Of a stretch of 7,212 nucleotides of DNA, positions 5,885 through 7,212 are shown one piece after another. Numbering within the stretch: position 1 is the first letter of the stretch; each line of letters starts with the position of its first letter. Both the position numbers and the translations under genes were made by a program. The notes below the pieces were generated by a model. That model was given only the letters and a program-made list of their open reading frames with translations, had not been told where the DNA came from and made no database searches. The DNA comes from JBFXCK01 sp050182275 (GTDB lineage Bacteria; Pseudomonadota; Alphaproteobacteria; SHNJ01), in contig JBFXCK010000026.1 of NCBI GenBank assembly GCA_050182275.1, positions 1-7,212 of the forward strand, read 5' to 3'.

Positions 5885-6240
5885 CGGCTCGTTGCCGCTG
5901 GCACTTTGGCGGCGGGCCGGATTACTGCGCTTCTTGCCAGGACGCGGATTTGCCTTGCGCACGCGGCGAAGCAAACGCGGAAGGCGAACTCTGCCCGTAT
6001 CGGCAGCATGAACCGCACAGCATGGAAGGCTGGCAAGCCTGGGATCTGGCGCTCCGTTGCGGCGGGCAATTGCGCCTGAGTCAAATGGTCGCCATCGGCA
6101 TGGATTTTTCGGCGGCGCTGCAAGTTGCGGCATCACTCGGCCATGACGCAAACGCCACGGCGGAATTCCTGCCCGCCTTGGAAGCTGGGATGACCAGTGC
6201 ATTTAACGAAAAACTCAGTAGTGAGATGAAAAACCGATGA
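5546..6240 (+). CDS. Tail assembly chaperone, long -1 frameshift product (lambda gpGT-like)
   Basis: The -1 frame opens before the end of the short chaperone and continues to TGA at 6238-6240 without its own plausible start: the only early candidate, GTG 5809, lies deep in the upstream gene with no SD. Shifting at A AAA AAC (5872-5878) joins residues 1-111 of the short form to 120 new residues starting at codon 5878, giving a 231-residue fusion. The extension contains WHFGGGPDYCASC, a Cys set C128-x2-C131-x6-C138-x11-C150 that might bind a metal, then a helical region with EGWQAWDLALRCGGQLR and a C-terminal helix. Related alphaproteobacterial prophages carry this conserved Trp-x-Phe-Gly-Gly-Gly and Tyr-Cys-x2-Cys pattern at the same place, as I recall. 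In lambda the T extension recruits the tube protein while G binds the tape measure. The stop overlaps the tape measure start by ATGA. The shift is inferred from sequence, not measured. Confidence 0.78.
5872..5878 (+). promoter_or_regulatory. -1 ribosomal frameshift slippery heptamer A AAA AAC
   Basis: In the short chaperone frame the codons are GAA AAA AAC GCC TAA. The heptamer A AAA AAC fits the X XXY YYZ rule exactly in phase, so both tRNAs can re-pair after a -1 slip. An SD-like GGAG lies 5 bases upstream (5863-5866), resembling the stimulatory element of dnaX. Downstream, a possible short G:C hairpin begins 6 bases after the site. AAC in the A site is less shift-prone in E. coli than AAG, so efficiency may be modest. 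Confidence 0.82.
5885..5897 (+). other. Possible frameshift-stimulating hairpin
   Basis: CGGC (5885-5888) can pair with GCCG (5894-5897) across a 5-base loop, starting 6 bases after the slippery site, which is the usual spacing. The stem is only 4 bp. A competing pairing is GCCGC (5894-5898) with GCGGC (5909-5913) over a 10-base loop; the two are mutually exclusive. Either could be chance in GC-rich sequence. Confidence 0.35.
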
Positions 6241-7212
6241 CCGAACGCAATCTTGCCATTCGCCTGACTGTCCTCGACGGCGGTAAGGTCAAGGCTGAAT
6301 TACGGGAAGTCGGTGAAACGGGCGAAAAGTCGCTCAAGAAAATCGAGCTGGCCGGACAGCCTGCCTCGAAATCGCTGCTGGCAATGAATGCTGCCGCCAA
6401 TGACGTGAAAGGCTCCGTTGTCGGCCTGACGGGCAACCTTGGCCCGTTGGGGTCGGCGCTGGGTGCCATTGGCCCTGTGGGGCTTGCTGTCGGCGCGGCG
6501 TTGGCCGTTGTTACGCTGGGCCTGAAAGCCGCCTTTGAAAACGCCGCCGAGGCCGAGCAATCCTTCAACCGCCTGCAGGCCGTTCTGCGCGCCACGGGCA
6601 ACACCACGGGCCTGTCCGGCAAACAGATCGCGGCCTTTGCCGACCAGATTGAATCCTCCACCCTGGCCACCGCTGAACAGGTGCAGGATGCGGCGGGCGT
6701 CATGGCCACGTTCCGCTCCGTCACGGGCGAAACATTCACACGCGCGATGACGCTGGCGCAAGATATGTCCGCCGTGTTCGGTACGGATTTGCGCGGCAGC
6801 GTTACCCAGCTTGGCAAGGCTCTGGAAAATCCTGCCGAGGGTTTGACGGCGCTACGCCGGATCGGGATCCTGTTCACCGACAGCCAAAAGGATTTGATCC
6901 AATCGCTGGTCGACACGGGCAAGCAAGCCGAAGCGCAGAAAGTCATTCTCGATGCCTTGGAATCCAAGGTGGGCGGCGCTGGCGCGGGCGAAGCCACAGG
7001 TTTGACGGGTGCCACCAACCGCCTGTCCGATGCCTGGGGCAATTTGCTGGAGGATATCGGGCAAACGCGCGTGGTCGCGGGTGCAGCCGAGGGTGCGCTG
7101 AATGGCCTTTCGTATGTCGTCGAAGGTTTGCGCAATCTGATGAAGGACGATCCCATCGGCAAGCAGCTGATGGATGCCAGAATAGATCTGGCCGACGAAG
7201 AAGATCGCTTGA
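6237..7212 (+). CDS. Tape measure protein, N-terminal part (runs off the window)
   Basis: The frame is open from ATG 6237 to the right edge (325 complete codons). Tape measure proteins set tail length and are later ejected to help DNA cross the host envelope. The start MTERNLAIRLTVLDGGKVKA is a typical N-terminus for this group, followed by an amphipathic helical region, then a Gly/Ala/Leu-rich hydrophobic stretch at 61-98 that may be a membrane-active segment. Residues 105-250 match the conserved tail-length tape measure domain (TMP_2 type): RLQAVLRATGNTTGLSG, then IESSTLATAEQVQDAAGVMA (138-157), FGTDLRGSVTQLGKALENP (181-199), and RRIGILFTDSQKDLIQSLV (207-225). The ATG overlaps the chaperone stop (ATGA), so translation is probably coupled. 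The SD is weak. Total length and any C-terminal enzymatic domain cannot be seen. Its position directly after the frameshifted chaperones supports the call. Confidence 0.92.
   Translation, partial: MTERNLAIRLTVLDGGKVKAELREVGETGEKSLKKIELAGQPASKSLLAMNAAANDVKGSVVGLTGNLGPLGSALGAIGPVGLAVGAALAVVTLGLKAAFENAAEAEQSFNRLQAVLRATGNTTGLSGKQIAAFADQIESSTLATAEQVQDAAGVMATFRSVTGETFTRAMTLAQDMSAVFGTDLRGSVTQLGKALENPAEGLTALRRIGILFTDSQKDLIQSLVDTGKQAEAQKVILDALESKVGGAGAGEATGLTGATNRLSDAWGNLLEDIGQTRVVAGAAEGALNGLSYVVEGLRNLMKDDPIGKQLMDARIDLADEEDRL

Noticed and set aside
5561..6202. 213-codon open frame on the minus strand
   Set aside because: Antisense to the chaperone pair; the sense frames are explained by the G/GT arrangement and flanking overlaps.
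5809..6240. Independent gene starting at GTG 5809
   Set aside because: No SD, deep overlap with the preceding ORF, and the first residues do not look like a protein N-terminus. The in-phase slippery heptamer at 5872 explains the frame better.
6215..7162. 315-codon open frame on the minus strand
   Set aside because: It lies entirely antisense to the tape measure gene, whose protein has clear family motifs. The translation is Ser/Pro/Arg-rich with no recognisable domain, as expected for a shadow frame in GC-biased coding DNA.
1..7212. Gene transfer agent cluster of the Rhodobacter type
   Set aside because: The capsid, decoration, scaffold and protease are of the lambda gpE/gpD/Nu3/S49 kind, unlike the HK97-type head genes of that agent, and the gene order is that of lambda-like phages.
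1..7212. CRISPR arrays, tRNA genes, insertion sequences, defence genes
   Set aside because: No repeated spacers, cloverleaf-like segments, inverted-repeat-bounded transposase or non-structural cargo gene were seen; virtually all bases are in the structural operon.

Overview
The window holds part of the virion-assembly operon of a tailed phage or prophage with a lambda-type long-tailed plan. All genes lie on the + strand and are packed almost without gaps. No integrase, attachment site, tRNA or host gene is visible, so a free phage and an integrated prophage cannot be told apart. Base composition is moderately GC-rich by eye. The closest protein types I recall (DUF6441, a gpU-like protein often mislabelled 'acyl-CoA transferase', and a Cys-containing tail chaperone extension) come from alphaproteobacterial prophages. 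An alphaproteobacterial host is therefore likely, but this is inference.

Head half (1-3509): the C-terminal end of the portal protein; an S49-family head maturation protease with a complete Ser/Lys dyad; a probable scaffold protein nested in frame in the 3' third of the protease gene with its own ribosome binding site (a C/Nu3 arrangement); an enlarged gpD-like decoration protein; a strong intrinsic terminator; the major capsid protein (lambda gpE family); and a gpFII-like head-tail joining protein.

Tail half (3506-7212): a DUF6441 protein in the position of lambda Z; a gpU-like tail terminator; the tail tube protein with a near-perfect Shine-Dalgarno sequence; a pair of tail assembly chaperone ORFs joined by a probable -1 programmed ribosomal frameshift at A AAA AAC (a G/GT arrangement); and the N-terminal 325 residues of the tape measure protein, which runs off the window.

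The gene order matches lambda B-C/Nu3-D-E-FII-Z-U-V-G/GT-H, with no FI equivalent. Expression appears tuned at several levels. Genes for abundant proteins (scaffold, decoration, capsid, tube) have strong ribosome binding sites and no overlap with the previous gene. Five junctions use four-base ATGA stop/start overlaps that imply translational coupling. A frameshift sets the ratio of the two chaperones, and a terminator hairpin sits between decoration and capsid genes. I see no exotic new system. The points worth a second look are the nested scaffold, the frameshift with its Cys-rich extension, the internal terminator, and the enlarged decoration protein.
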